The position numbers and the translations under genes are program-made. Below, piece by piece: positions 1 through 6,996 of a stretch of 10,300 nt of DNA. The DNA is from Campylobacterales bacterium (GTDB taxonomy: Bacteria > Campylobacterota > Campylobacteria > Campylobacterales > QNZT01). Within the stretch, counting starts at the first letter, position 1; each line of letters opens with the position of its first letter. The notes beneath the pieces were generated by a model that saw nothing but the letters and a program-made list of their open reading frames with translations, was not told where the DNA came from and searched no databases. The stretch lies in the NCBI GenBank assembly GCA_027081495.1, contig JALWKJ010000218.1:1-10300 (forward strand), given 5' to 3'.

Positions 1-300
1 GTCGTAAAAGAGACAGAAGATGTCATAGAAGCTATCGAAAAAGATCAAAACGACCTCTTTAAAGCTAGAAAATTCTTCAATGTATATCTTTATAGAACGC
101 AACAGATATCAAACGAGTATCTAAAAAACTTAAAAAAAGAGAATATAGATTTAAACTTAAAAGAGAACTTCAAAAAGCTTCTTTTAAGCGTAAACGATAC
201 CATCTGCCAACAAAAAGCGATACTATCCGAAGACGACATAACCCGTCTTGATGTTCAGATAGAAGCATTGACAAAACAACTTAAAAATGAAGGAGTATAA
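1..300 (+). CDS. XpaC-like protein, C-terminal part (partial at 5' end)
   Basis: The open frame runs in from the window edge and ends at TAA 298-300, giving the last 99 residues. The visible part is alpha-helical and highly charged, with no membrane segment. It carries the aromatic stretch FFNVYLYRTQQI followed by an L-rich helix and a tail ending in TKQLKNEGV. This layout fits the C-terminal half of the XpaC family (named for 5-bromo-4-chloroindolyl phosphate hydrolysis), whose members usually have N-terminal membrane helices; those would lie outside the window. The strongest support is context: a TelA-family gene starts 4 bases after the stop, and xpaC and telA-like genes are commonly adjacent in other bacteria. 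The biochemical role of XpaC is not established. The family call rests on pattern and neighbourhood, so a different coiled-coil protein remains possible. Confidence 0.6.
   Translation, partial: VVKETEDVIEAIEKDQNDLFKARKFFNVYLYRTQQISNEYLKNLKKENIDLNLKENFKKLLLSVNDTICQQKAILSEDDITRLDVQIEALTKQLKNEGV
290..295 (+). promoter_or_regulatory. Ribosome binding site that fixes the TelA start
   Basis: AAGGAG lies nine bases upstream of ATG 305. An in-frame ATG at 287 lies before this site and has no comparable one of its own, so 305 is the better start. The site lies inside the last codons of the upstream gene, which suggests translational coupling. Confidence 0.6.
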
Positions 301-304
301 GATA

Positions 305-1519
305 ATGAGTCCGCAAGAAAATCAAAACAGTGAAACGAAACTCACTCAAAAAGAGCAAGAGCTTCAAGAGAGCGCCAAAAACGATTTGAAAACGCAAAAT
401 GAGAGTTCGCCCGAAGCCGGCGAAGAGAAAAAAGGAACTCTTGTTTTAAAAGAGGAGCTTGATAAAGACGGAATTTTAAAATATGAAGACGCGGATGAAG
501 TGATACAGACGAAAATGGATGTCATAGTCAGCGAAATAGATATTCACGATCCCCACTCCGTTATCTCTTTTGGTTCAAAAGCGCAGGAAAACATCAACAG
601 AGTAAGCGAAAGTATGCTAGAGGGCGTAAAAAATAAAGATATAGGTCATGCGGCCGACTCGTTGAACAATTTAGTAGCTCAGATTCAAGGTTTTGATGTA
701 GATGCGCTAAATCCGAATCAAACTCAGGGATTCTTTTCGAAACTATTTGGAATGGCAAGTCCCGTCGTGAAATTTATAGGAAAATATGAAGAGGTAAGAA
801 AACAGATCGACTCTATCACGGACAATCTCGAACAACAAAAAACCCAGCTTCTAACCGACATAACTTCGCTTGATCGTCTATATAATGTAAATTTCGAATT
901 TTTTAAAGAGTTGGAGCTGTATATCGCCGCGGGCGTTCATAAACTTGAAGAATTAGACAATAAAATCATTCCAAATCTCCAAGCCGAAGCCGGCGAAGAT
1001 CGAAGAATGCAAAAAGCTTTGAAACTCAAAGATATAATCGCCACAAGAGATGATTTGCAAAGACGAATTCATGATCTAAGACTCACAAGACAGGTAGCGA
1101 TGCAAGCCCTTCCTACGATTAGGATGGTACAAGATAACGACAAATCTCTAATCTCAAAAATAAGCTCCGTTTTAATAAATACCGTTCCGTTGTGGAAAAA
1201 TCAACTGGCTCAAGCCATCACGATCTATAGAAGTTCCGAAGCCGCGAAAGCTCTTAAGGGAGCGACCGATATGACAAACGATCTTTTAGAGAAAAACGCC
1301 GAAGCTCTCAAAGAGGCGAACAAAGAGACAAGAGAGCAGATAGAAAGAGGAGTTTACGATATAGAATCGATCAAAAAAGCGAATCAAACGCTTATAGAAA
1401 CGATTCAAGAGTCCCTTGAAATAGCTCAAAAAGGAAAAGAGACAAGAGCCAAAGCACAAGAAGAGTTGATAGTAGTGGAAAATCAACTAAGAGACGCTCT
1501 TCTTTCCGTAAATAGATAA
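305..1519 (+). CDS. telA: TelA family protein (toxic anion resistance)
   Basis: This is a 404-residue soluble, almost entirely alpha-helical protein. Residues 1-70 are Glu/Lys/Gln-rich and probably disordered. From about 75 to the end it matches the TelA/KlaA family pattern: a helix with SFGSKAQENINRVSESML, the segment GFFSKLFG then VVKFIGKYEEVRKQID, a coiled-coil stretch (about 160-190) leading to LYIAAGVHKLEEL, the central QVAMQALPTIRMVQDND, and a long C-terminal helical run to 404. Family members were named for tellurite resistance and occur with XpaC or Ter-type stress proteins, but their biochemical action is unknown. No signal peptide or membrane helix is seen. The gene sits between the XpaC-like gene (4-base gap) and the SPFH gene (22-base gap), so it probably acts at the membrane with these partners. 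The family call is firm; a role in metal or envelope stress is inference. Confidence 0.88.
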   Translation: MSPQENQNSETKLTQKEQELQESAKNDLKTQNESSPEAGEEKKGTLVLKEELDKDGILKYEDADEVIQTKMDVIVSEIDIHDPHSVISFGSKAQENINRVSESMLEGVKNKDIGHAADSLNNLVAQIQGFDVDALNPNQTQGFFSKLFGMASPVVKFIGKYEEVRKQIDSITDNLEQQKTQLLTDITSLDRLYNVNFEFFKELELYIAAGVHKLEELDNKIIPNLQAEAGEDRRMQKALKLKDIIATRDDLQRRIHDLRLTRQVAMQALPTIRMVQDNDKSLISKISSVLINTVPLWKNQLAQAITIYRSSEAAKALKGATDMTNDLLEKNAEALKEANKETREQIERGVYDIESIKKANQTLIETIQESLEIAQKGKETRAKAQEELIVVENQLRDALLSVNR

Positions 1520-1541
1520 AAACGACCTAAAAAGGATATAT

Positions 1542-2612
1542 ATGGGATTTTGGGATAAAATTTTCGGCGAATTCATCGATGTCATAGACTGGCTTGACGA
1601 GAGTAACGACACGCTGGTTTATAGATTTGAGAGATATAACAATGAAATAAAATACGGCGCGAAACTAACGGTTCGACAAGCTCAAGCCGCCGTTTTTGTA
1701 AACGAAGGCGAAATCGCCGATGTTTTGGGTCCCGGTATCTATGAGCTCGACACTAAAAATCTTCCTATATTGACAACCTTGCAGCACTGGGATCATGGAT
1801 TTAACTCCCCTTTTAAAGCGGAGATATATTTTTGCAATCTAAGACGATTTACCGATCTTAAATGGGGCACGAAAAATCCGATTATCTTAAGAGATAAAGA
1901 GTTTGGCGCCGTAAGGCTGCGCGCTTTTGGAACATATGAGATACGAATAGAAGATCCGAAAAGATTTATAGAAGAGATCGTCGGAACCAATTCTCGCTTT
2001 AATATAGACGATATAAGCAATCAGCTTAGAAATATCATCATATCCAGATTTAGCGATATCGTGGCAAGCGCGAATATTCCCGTTTTGGATTTGGCGGCTA
2101 ACTATGATCAACTAGGAGAGTTCGTTAGCTCGAAAATTGAAAAAGAATTCAGCGCGTACGGACTTGAACTATTAAATTTAATGATTGAAAATATCTCCGT
2201 GCCTCCTATGGTCGAAGAGGCTCTTGATAAGAGAACATCTATGGGAATGATAGGCGATCTTAGAAAATATCTCGATTTCCAAACAGCCGAATCTCTTACA
2301 AAAAGCGGCGGAGTCTCCGAAATGGTAGGTATGGGCGTGGGTTTTGCCATGGCCGATAAACTCTCTAAATCTTTTGATAAAAAAAACAACTCCGGATATA
2401 TACCCGAACCTTTCGAAAAGATGTATTATTACGCAAAAGATAAAAATCCGATAGGTCCTTTCAATATCGACGAAATCGAAGATATCATCAAAAAAGGCGA
2501 GATCGACTCCTCTTCTTTGATGTGGAGTACGGGGATGGAGAAGTGGCAAAAAGCAAAAAATATAGAAGAGATCGAGACGCTTTTTAATATGCTAACCCCT
2601 CCTCCGCTATAA
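1542..2612 (+). CDS. YdjI-type SPFH/Band-7 protein with C-terminal GYF_2 domain
   Basis: The product has 356 residues and starts at ATG 1542, behind AAAGGA at a five-base spacing. Residues 1-30 include FWDKIFGEFIDVIDW, an amphipathic stretch typical of YdjI-type SPFH proteins and possibly membrane-contacting; there is no true transmembrane anchor. Residues about 35-240 form the SPFH core: QAAVFVNEGEIADVLGPGIYEL, the conserved W/F-rich segment near 80-110, and FGAVRLRAFGTYEIRIEDPKRF-like strands. A Gly/Met-rich linker (about 255-275) leads to a GYF_2 domain at 295-348, with YYYAKDKNPIGPF and the later MWSTGMEKWQKA motif. The protein ends in TPPPL. Band-7 proteins form oligomeric scaffolds at membranes, and GYF domains bind proline-rich peptides. 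Its neighbours are TelA before and a zinc-ribbon membrane protein after. Domain calls are firm; a scaffold role for the operon is inference. Confidence 0.87.
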   Translation: MGFWDKIFGEFIDVIDWLDESNDTLVYRFERYNNEIKYGAKLTVRQAQAAVFVNEGEIADVLGPGIYELDTKNLPILTTLQHWDHGFNSPFKAEIYFCNLRRFTDLKWGTKNPIILRDKEFGAVRLRAFGTYEIRIEDPKRFIEEIVGTNSRFNIDDISNQLRNIIISRFSDIVASANIPVLDLAANYDQLGEFVSSKIEKEFSAYGLELLNLMIENISVPPMVEEALDKRTSMGMIGDLRKYLDFQTAESLTKSGGVSEMVGMGVGFAMADKLSKSFDKKNNSGYIPEPFEKMYYYAKDKNPIGPFNIDEIEDIIKKGEIDSSSLMWSTGMEKWQKAKNIEEIETLFNMLTPPPL

Positions 2613-2620
2613 ATTAAAAT

Positions 2621-3775
2621 ATGGCGGAGTTTGACAAAATAGATAAAAGATCATTTAAACAAAAAACTTTTCCCTGTAAAAAGTGCGGCGCCTCTTTGGT
2701 TTTTTCAGCCAAAAAGAGCGCCTTAAAATGCGAGTATTGCGGGGCTGTAAATTATCTCAAAGTTCCAAAGATTCCTATCTACGAACACTCTCTTGACGAT
2801 ACTTTAAGGGAGCTTGAAAAAAGACCCCGTTTTGATCTAAAAGCTCCAAAAGAGATAAAATGCCCGATCTGTTCGGCAAGTTTCAAACTCACACCTCATA
2901 TAAGAAGTACGAGATGTCCCTATTGCGACGCGCCGATTATCACAAATCTGGATATATTCATGCCTCTTTCTCCAGAGTCTCTTCTTTCGTTTAAAATCAA
3001 CCAAAAAGAGGCGAAAGAGTTATTTAAAAAATGGGTAGGTTCTTTATGGTTTGCTCCAAACAAACTTGAAAAATATACAAAAGAAGATTCTAAATTTGAA
3101 GGCATATATCTACCTTACTGGACATACGACTCCATGACTACTACCCATTTTCAAGGATATAGGGGAGATACTTATTATGAGAGGTCAAGAAGAAGAGTCT
3201 ATATCGACGGACGAGAACGAATCATAGAAGATTTAGAACCTAAAATCAGATGGCAGCCGGTATCGGGCGAGATAAAAAAACACTTTGACGATGTTCTAAT
3301 AGGCGCGACGAAAACTATTCCAAGAAAGTTGGCGGATTCGCTTGAGCCTTGGGATCTTGAAAATTTAATCTCTTACGACGAGAGATATCTAAGCGGATTT
3401 GAGAGCGAAACATATTCCGTAGCTTTGGATGAGGGGTTTGAATATGCGAAAAATTATATGGAGTTTGAGCTCACAAACGCGGTTAGACGAAAAATCGGCG
3501 GCGATCACCAAAAGATATCGTATATGCAGATATATCATGACCAAAAAAGTTTCAAATATATACTTCTTCCCGTCTGGACGGCTCACTTTCGTTATAAACA
3601 AAAGGAGTATCGTTTTGTTATAAACGCTAGAAGCGGAGTGATAAAAGGAGAGAGACCGTATAGTAAGATAAAAATTTTTATAGCCCTGCTTGCGGGCGTA
3701 TTATTTTTTATAGCAATTCTTTATTTAAACGAAAATCCAAATATAGCGATTTTTTTAGAAAAATTCTTACGATAA
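2621..3775 (+). CDS. Double zinc-ribbon protein with C-terminal membrane helix (YdjG-like)
   Basis: The product has 384 residues. Two zinc ribbons open the protein: CxxC pairs at C19/C22 with C37/C40, and at C81/C84 with C99/C102. A mixed alpha/beta region follows, with two similar aromatic motifs, YLPYWTYD at about 163-170 and LLPVWTA at about 315-321, typical of TFIIB-type zinc-ribbon proteins that are sometimes mislabelled as helicase-like. A single hydrophobic helix at about 350-369 would anchor the protein with the zinc ribbons in the cytosol (inferred topology), leaving a short polar tail. The start follows the SPFH stop by eight bases and has no clear Shine-Dalgarno sequence, so translation may be coupled to the gene before. 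In Bacillus a similar zinc-ribbon membrane protein (YdjG) is encoded with an SPFH protein (YdjI). The molecular role is unknown; a membrane partner of the SPFH scaffold is inference. Confidence 0.78.
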   Translation: MAEFDKIDKRSFKQKTFPCKKCGASLVFSAKKSALKCEYCGAVNYLKVPKIPIYEHSLDDTLRELEKRPRFDLKAPKEIKCPICSASFKLTPHIRSTRCPYCDAPIITNLDIFMPLSPESLLSFKINQKEAKELFKKWVGSLWFAPNKLEKYTKEDSKFEGIYLPYWTYDSMTTTHFQGYRGDTYYERSRRRVYIDGRERIIEDLEPKIRWQPVSGEIKKHFDDVLIGATKTIPRKLADSLEPWDLENLISYDERYLSGFESETYSVALDEGFEYAKNYMEFELTNAVRRKIGGDHQKISYMQIYHDQKSFKYILLPVWTAHFRYKQKEYRFVINARSGVIKGERPYSKIKIFIALLAGVLFFIAILYLNENPNIAIFLEKFLR

Positions 3776-3861
3776 AAAACTAAATCCTCTTTTACACACA
3801 TTAGGCTCAATTTAAAAAAAAAGAGAGATAAAAACCGTTTCTTGCTGTACGCCTCTTATAT

Positions 3862-3887
3862 TTGGTCGATATCAATTTAGAGACCAA
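3862..3887 (+). repeat. Inverted repeat in the leader of the surface-protein gene
   Basis: TTGGTC at 3862-3867 and GACCAA at 3882-3887 form a perfect six-base inverted repeat around a 14-base spacer. It ends three bases before the AGGAGG ribosome site of the next gene. It could be a regulator's operator or an RNA hairpin that modulates access to that site. Nothing in the sequence distinguishes these, and a chance match is possible. Confidence 0.35.
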
Positions 3888-3890
3888 TTT

Positions 3891-3896
3891 AGGAGG
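3891..3896 (+). promoter_or_regulatory. Strong ribosome binding site for a TTG start
   Basis: AGGAGG lies six bases upstream of TTG 3903. It is the strongest such site in the window and supports the uncommon TTG start, which places a complete signal peptide at the N-terminus. Confidence 0.7.
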
Positions 3897-3902
3897 AAGA
3901 GT

Positions 3903-6215
3903 TTGAAAACGATATTTGCCGTATTATTTATTTTTTTGACCATAAATTCCTATGCCGCCAAAGATTATGGAGACGCGCCGGCGATATATACCCATGTAAG
4001 TCATACAATAACAAACGATGTCTATTTGGGCGACATAAAACCCGATGCCGAAAGCGATCAACAATCTTCCGCCGACGCTTCGGCAGACGATATAAACGGT
4101 ATCGACGACGAAGACGGCATAATCGCGCTTAAACCTTTATACATCGGAAGCGACAATTACGATATCAATGTAAAAGTTTTTAACAACAGCGGTAAAAAAG
4201 CATACATTACCGCCTGGATAGATTTTGATAAAGACGGCACTTTCCAATTTCGTGAAGCGCTTAATTCAAACTCTCTTTATGTCAATTCATCACCGTTGCC
4301 ACAGATTGTAAATGTAAAATGGGATAGCTCTTTTTCGCCGAAGATAAAAAAAGTTACAAAAGGAGAGACTATTCTTCGCGTAAGGATCTCTACGACAAGA
4401 GTTTTAAGATGTGCCGACGAAGGTACAAAAAACGGCAATCTCAGTTCCGCCGTTTATACCGATGTCTCAGACGGTGAAGTTGAAGATTATCTGCTTTTTA
4501 TAAGAGACAAATCCGATTCAAACGCCTCTTATTTCAATGCGTGGGATGAAAACGAAGATATCTCAAACCAAGTTATACATACGAAAATCGCCGCCGAAGA
4601 TATAACTCTTAATATCGCGTCTTTAAACAAGGACGCCACCGCATTTAGCCCAAACGACGCAAAAGAGATCAACGCGTCGCTTTTTTGCGAAAATCTAAAT
4701 CTTATGAAAAAATGGACGCCGGTTATATTGCCGAAAGATTCGACAAAAGTGACATTTAAAGCTTTTGACATGAAAAATAGACATTTTGTTTGCAAAGATA
4801 CGAGAGTAGTCATAAGATACAGCGACCAAAATTCTACCATTTACGAAGTAAACGCAAGCAACCATTTCGCCATAAGACCAAAAAGCTATAAAATAGAGTT
4901 GCCCTCGGATTTGACGGCGGGAGAACCTTTTGAAGCCACCGTTAAAGCTATAGACGCAAACGATACCGTTATAGCAAACTATAATGAAAAAGCGGATGTT
5001 TATATACTCGATATAAACGAAACGAACAGTTCAAAAGGTTGCATACTCGGAAATATCTCGGTTAAAAAAGCGGATTTTAAAAACGGTATCGCAAAAGTAA
5101 AAATCAGATATGACGAAGTCGGCTATCTTAAACTTAAAATAGATGAAGATAAAAAAAACTCAAAAGAGTTTGCCCTTATCGATCAAGGCGATACCCCTCA
5201 AAGATTTATAGAAAAAGCGGAAATTTCTTCAAACGAAATAAAAGCCGATTCACTCGAACTTACTTGGAAACTCAAAAACGGAGGGAACGGATATACATAT
5301 TTTAGCTCGGATCCCGATATCATGGGCTCGTCTCTTCAAATAAAGACTTCGGCGCGCAACAAAATGGGTACGATAGTCCAAAACTATACGAAAAGTTGTT
5401 ACGCCAAAGATGTAGCCGTAAATATAGATTATCAAATAGATCAATCACTCTCAAAATACAAACCGATCGTTAAAGATTTACAGGAAAATACCTATATCGA
5501 TACTTCCGTCAACGGAAAACTAAAATGCGATATCAAGAAGAATCGCTTTATAAACGGTAAAGCGAACAAAATCGTTAAAATAAATTTTGAACGAAAAACA
5601 AATAAAGCCCTAAATCCCACACTTCTTGAAATAAAAAGGCTCGATGCGGCGATAAGCGCGAAACCTTTAAAAAAATATACTTCAACCGAAAACAATTCGA
5701 CATTTATATATGTAAGAGCATATGTCCCCGATCAGATGACAGCCGGCAAAAAAATGGACGCTACAGTCTATTATGAAACATATTGCAACGGTTGCGATAA
5801 AGTAAAATACAACCTGCAAAACTGCAAAGAGAGTGTTGACAACATAAACTGGTATCAGTTAAATTCCATACAGAGCGATCCGGGCTTTGATTACGAGATA
5901 CCGCATGAGATAACGGGCGGCTTGACTCCTACCGGAACAACTCTTACAAGTTATTATTCTATATTTTCAAAGTTAAAAAAGATCGATAAAAGAACTATTT
6001 TTATAAAAGTCAAAAAAACTCCGGCAAAAGTAAGAATAGACTATATCCCCGAAAGTTATCTTCTGTTTGATCCTTACAACCCGGCAAAGTCGGCGCATAG
6101 TTTTGATGCCGTATTTCAAGATTTACCCAAAAAATGGGCGGGAAAAGGAGAGACGGGATTGAGCGTCGATATGGATATATCAAAAAGAGAAAACGGACAA
6201 AAGATAAATTGGTAA
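3903..6215 (+). CDS. Exported GEVED-domain surface protein with MshQ-like later region
   Basis: The product has 770 residues and a TTG start. Residues 1-19 form a Sec signal peptide (KTIFAVLFIFLTINSYAA) with likely cleavage before KDYGDAP. Residues about 20-200 form a GEVED domain: DYGDAP at the start, the Asp-rich DDINGIDDEDGI near 62-73, WIDFDKDGTF at 105-114, which looks calcium-binding, and the diagnostic GEVEDY at 191-196. From about 322 the FAIRP motif and following beta-rich segments resemble the DUF6701/MshQ-type region of MSHA pilus-linked proteins. A second beta-rich part (570-770) contains a CNGC pair (628-631) and the W-A-G-K-G-E-T-G segment near 745-752. Nine cysteines remain after cleavage. 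No membrane anchor or sorting signal is seen at the C-terminus, so secretion or surface association is inferred. Pilin or pilus-assembly genes are absent nearby, so an MSHA link is tentative. Confidence 0.7.
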   Translation: MKTIFAVLFIFLTINSYAAKDYGDAPAIYTHVSHTITNDVYLGDIKPDAESDQQSSADASADDINGIDDEDGIIALKPLYIGSDNYDINVKVFNNSGKKAYITAWIDFDKDGTFQFREALNSNSLYVNSSPLPQIVNVKWDSSFSPKIKKVTKGETILRVRISTTRVLRCADEGTKNGNLSSAVYTDVSDGEVEDYLLFIRDKSDSNASYFNAWDENEDISNQVIHTKIAAEDITLNIASLNKDATAFSPNDAKEINASLFCENLNLMKKWTPVILPKDSTKVTFKAFDMKNRHFVCKDTRVVIRYSDQNSTIYEVNASNHFAIRPKSYKIELPSDLTAGEPFEATVKAIDANDTVIANYNEKADVYILDINETNSSKGCILGNISVKKADFKNGIAKVKIRYDEVGYLKLKIDEDKKNSKEFALIDQGDTPQRFIEKAEISSNEIKADSLELTWKLKNGGNGYTYFSSDPDIMGSSLQIKTSARNKMGTIVQNYTKSCYAKDVAVNIDYQIDQSLSKYKPIVKDLQENTYIDTSVNGKLKCDIKKNRFINGKANKIVKINFERKTNKALNPTLLEIKRLDAAISAKPLKKYTSTENNSTFIYVRAYVPDQMTAGKKMDATVYYETYCNGCDKVKYNLQNCKESVDNINWYQLNSIQSDPGFDYEIPHEITGGLTPTGTTLTSYYSIFSKLKKIDKRTIFIKVKKTPAKVRIDYIPESYLLFDPYNPAKSAHSFDAVFQDLPKKWAGKGETGLSVDMDISKRENGQKINW

Positions 6216-6280
6216 AAACGGTTCACTTTTTGCTTTATATGCCGATATACAAATAGAAACACTCTTAAAAGGAGATCGTC

Positions 6281-6412
6281 ATGAAATATAAAAGAATATT
6301 TTTTATAGCTCTCTCACTCGGCGCTATAGCGCTCTCTATACTTTCGCATGAGAGTAATTTTACGAATCTTTATTCGCTGAACAACCCTGTAGATCTTTTG
6401 GTTCTTTACTAA
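6281..6412 (+). CDS. Small hydrophobic protein, 43 residues, unknown function
   Basis: The start ATG 6281 follows AAGGAG (6269-6274) at a six-base spacing, and the frame ends at TAA 6410-6412. The N-terminus has KYKR followed by a hydrophobic run (IFFIALSLGAIALSIL), then a polar tail SHESNFTNLYSLNNPVDL. This fits a single membrane helix or a signal peptide with a short mature part. It lies 65 bases after the surface-protein gene on the same strand. Its last 53 bases overlap the 3' end of the convergent DUF2062 gene, so one of the two ends may have been reshaped. The good ribosome site and sensible protein layout argue for a real gene, but the length is too short to exclude chance. No family is recognised. 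Confidence 0.5.
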   Translation: MKYKRIFFIALSLGAIALSILSHESNFTNLYSLNNPVDLLVLY

Positions 6413-6923
6413 ATTTAGAATCTCTTTTGCATCGCTTTAGTTGATGTTTTCTAACTGAAGCGATCCAAAGATAATTTACGACTACGGCTATAAAAAGAGA
6501 AACTCCGATCGAGTAGGGAACGGTTCCGACATAAAGAGGAACTACGATATCGTCCCAATGTTTTTGAAACCAATCAAGAGTCAACTCCACATTTTTTATA
6601 CCTTCTCTTGCGAGTAAAAAATTTCCCGTTTTATACTCCATGTAGTACATAAACGGCATAGTCAAAGGGTTGCTAAGCCATACCATAGTAAATGCGACGG
6701 GAACATTGAACTTCATAAATGGAGTAACTCCCAAAACCGCCAACATCTGCATCGGCATAGGGATAAACCCCCAAAACAAGCCCCAAAACAAGCCTCTTGT
6801 AACGGATTTACGATTTATAGCAAGATATTCTCTAGGGATTTTATATTTTTTGATCAAAGCATCGAGTTTACTATTTTTTTTATTGCTTTTAAAAGCTTTT
6901 CTTATCATGTTTTCAATCTTCAC
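6360..6923 (-). CDS. DUF2062 family membrane protein
   Basis: The product has 187 residues from a GTG start at 6923; an ATG at 6908 would drop five residues. Neither has a strong Shine-Dalgarno, so the start is uncertain. The DUF2062 signature is clear: a basic N-terminus, then GLFWGLFWGFIPMPMQM (44-60), an N at 73, the segment VWLSNPLTMPFMYYMEY (81-97) and a following Gly. A second hydrophobic region at about 127-156 forms the last helix or helix pair. A Lys/Ser-rich cytosolic tail follows. The function of DUF2062 proteins is not known; they are small inner-membrane proteins found widely in proteobacteria, sometimes fused to or near glycosyltransferases. The gene is divergent from flgS across 73 bases and convergent with the preceding small ORF. 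The repeated LFWG tetrapeptide in the first membrane segment stems from a 12-base tandem repeat. Confidence 0.82.
   Translation of the reverse strand: MKIENMIRKAFKSNKKNSKLDALIKKYKIPREYLAINRKSVTRGLFWGLFWGFIPMPMQMLAVLGVTPFMKFNVPVAFTMVWLSNPLTMPFMYYMEYKTGNFLLAREGIKNVELTLDWFQKHWDDIVVPLYVGTVPYSIGVSLFIAVVVNYLWIASVRKHQLKRCKRDSKFSKEPKDLQGCSANKDS
6769..6792 (+). repeat. Two perfect 12-base tandem repeats inside the DUF2062 gene
   Basis: CCCCAAAACAAG occurs at 6769-6780 and again at 6781-6792. In the minus-strand frame the two units encode LFWG twice in the first membrane segment. The length is a multiple of three, so copy changes would keep the frame. Confidence 0.8.
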
Positions 6924-6964
6924 TTAAAACTGTCAAATATCGCATCGTAAGGATGAACATATGC

Positions 6965-6970
6965 TATAAT
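6965..6970 (+). promoter_or_regulatory. Promoter -10 box of flgS-hemH
   Basis: TATAAT is a perfect sigma-70-type -10 sequence 26 bases upstream of the flgS ATG, preceded by TATGC. No good TTGACA-like -35 lies 16-18 bases before it, which is common in Campylobacterota promoters. The predicted transcript would start near 6976-6979, giving a leader of about 20 bases with an AGGA ribosome site at 6987-6990. No GG/GC-type sigma-54 promoter was seen here. Confidence 0.6.
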
Positions 6971-6996
6971 AACCTATATTTACTTTAGGATATTGT

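Noticed and set aside
287..304. Earlier ATG for the TelA gene at 287
   Set aside because: It lies before the AAGGAG at 290-295, which is well placed for ATG 305, and no ribosome site precedes 287.
1793..2549. Minus-strand frames opposite the SPFH gene
   Set aside because: They overlap a firmly identified domain protein throughout and show no recognisable motifs.
3787..3825. Possible terminator after the zinc-ribbon gene (CTCTTTT ... AAAAGAG)
   Set aside because: The stem is AT-rich, the loop is 25 bases and no T-tract follows, so it does not look like an intrinsic terminator.
6214..6232. AAAAA ... TTTTT hairpin after the surface-protein gene
   Set aside because: No G/C stem is present; A and T runs this short are expected by chance in such AT-rich sequence.
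6931..6936. TTGACA on the minus strand as a -35 for the DUF2062 gene
   Set aside because: No -10-like sequence lies 16-18 bases away (the position reads AAAACA on the minus strand), and it would fall inside the coding start.
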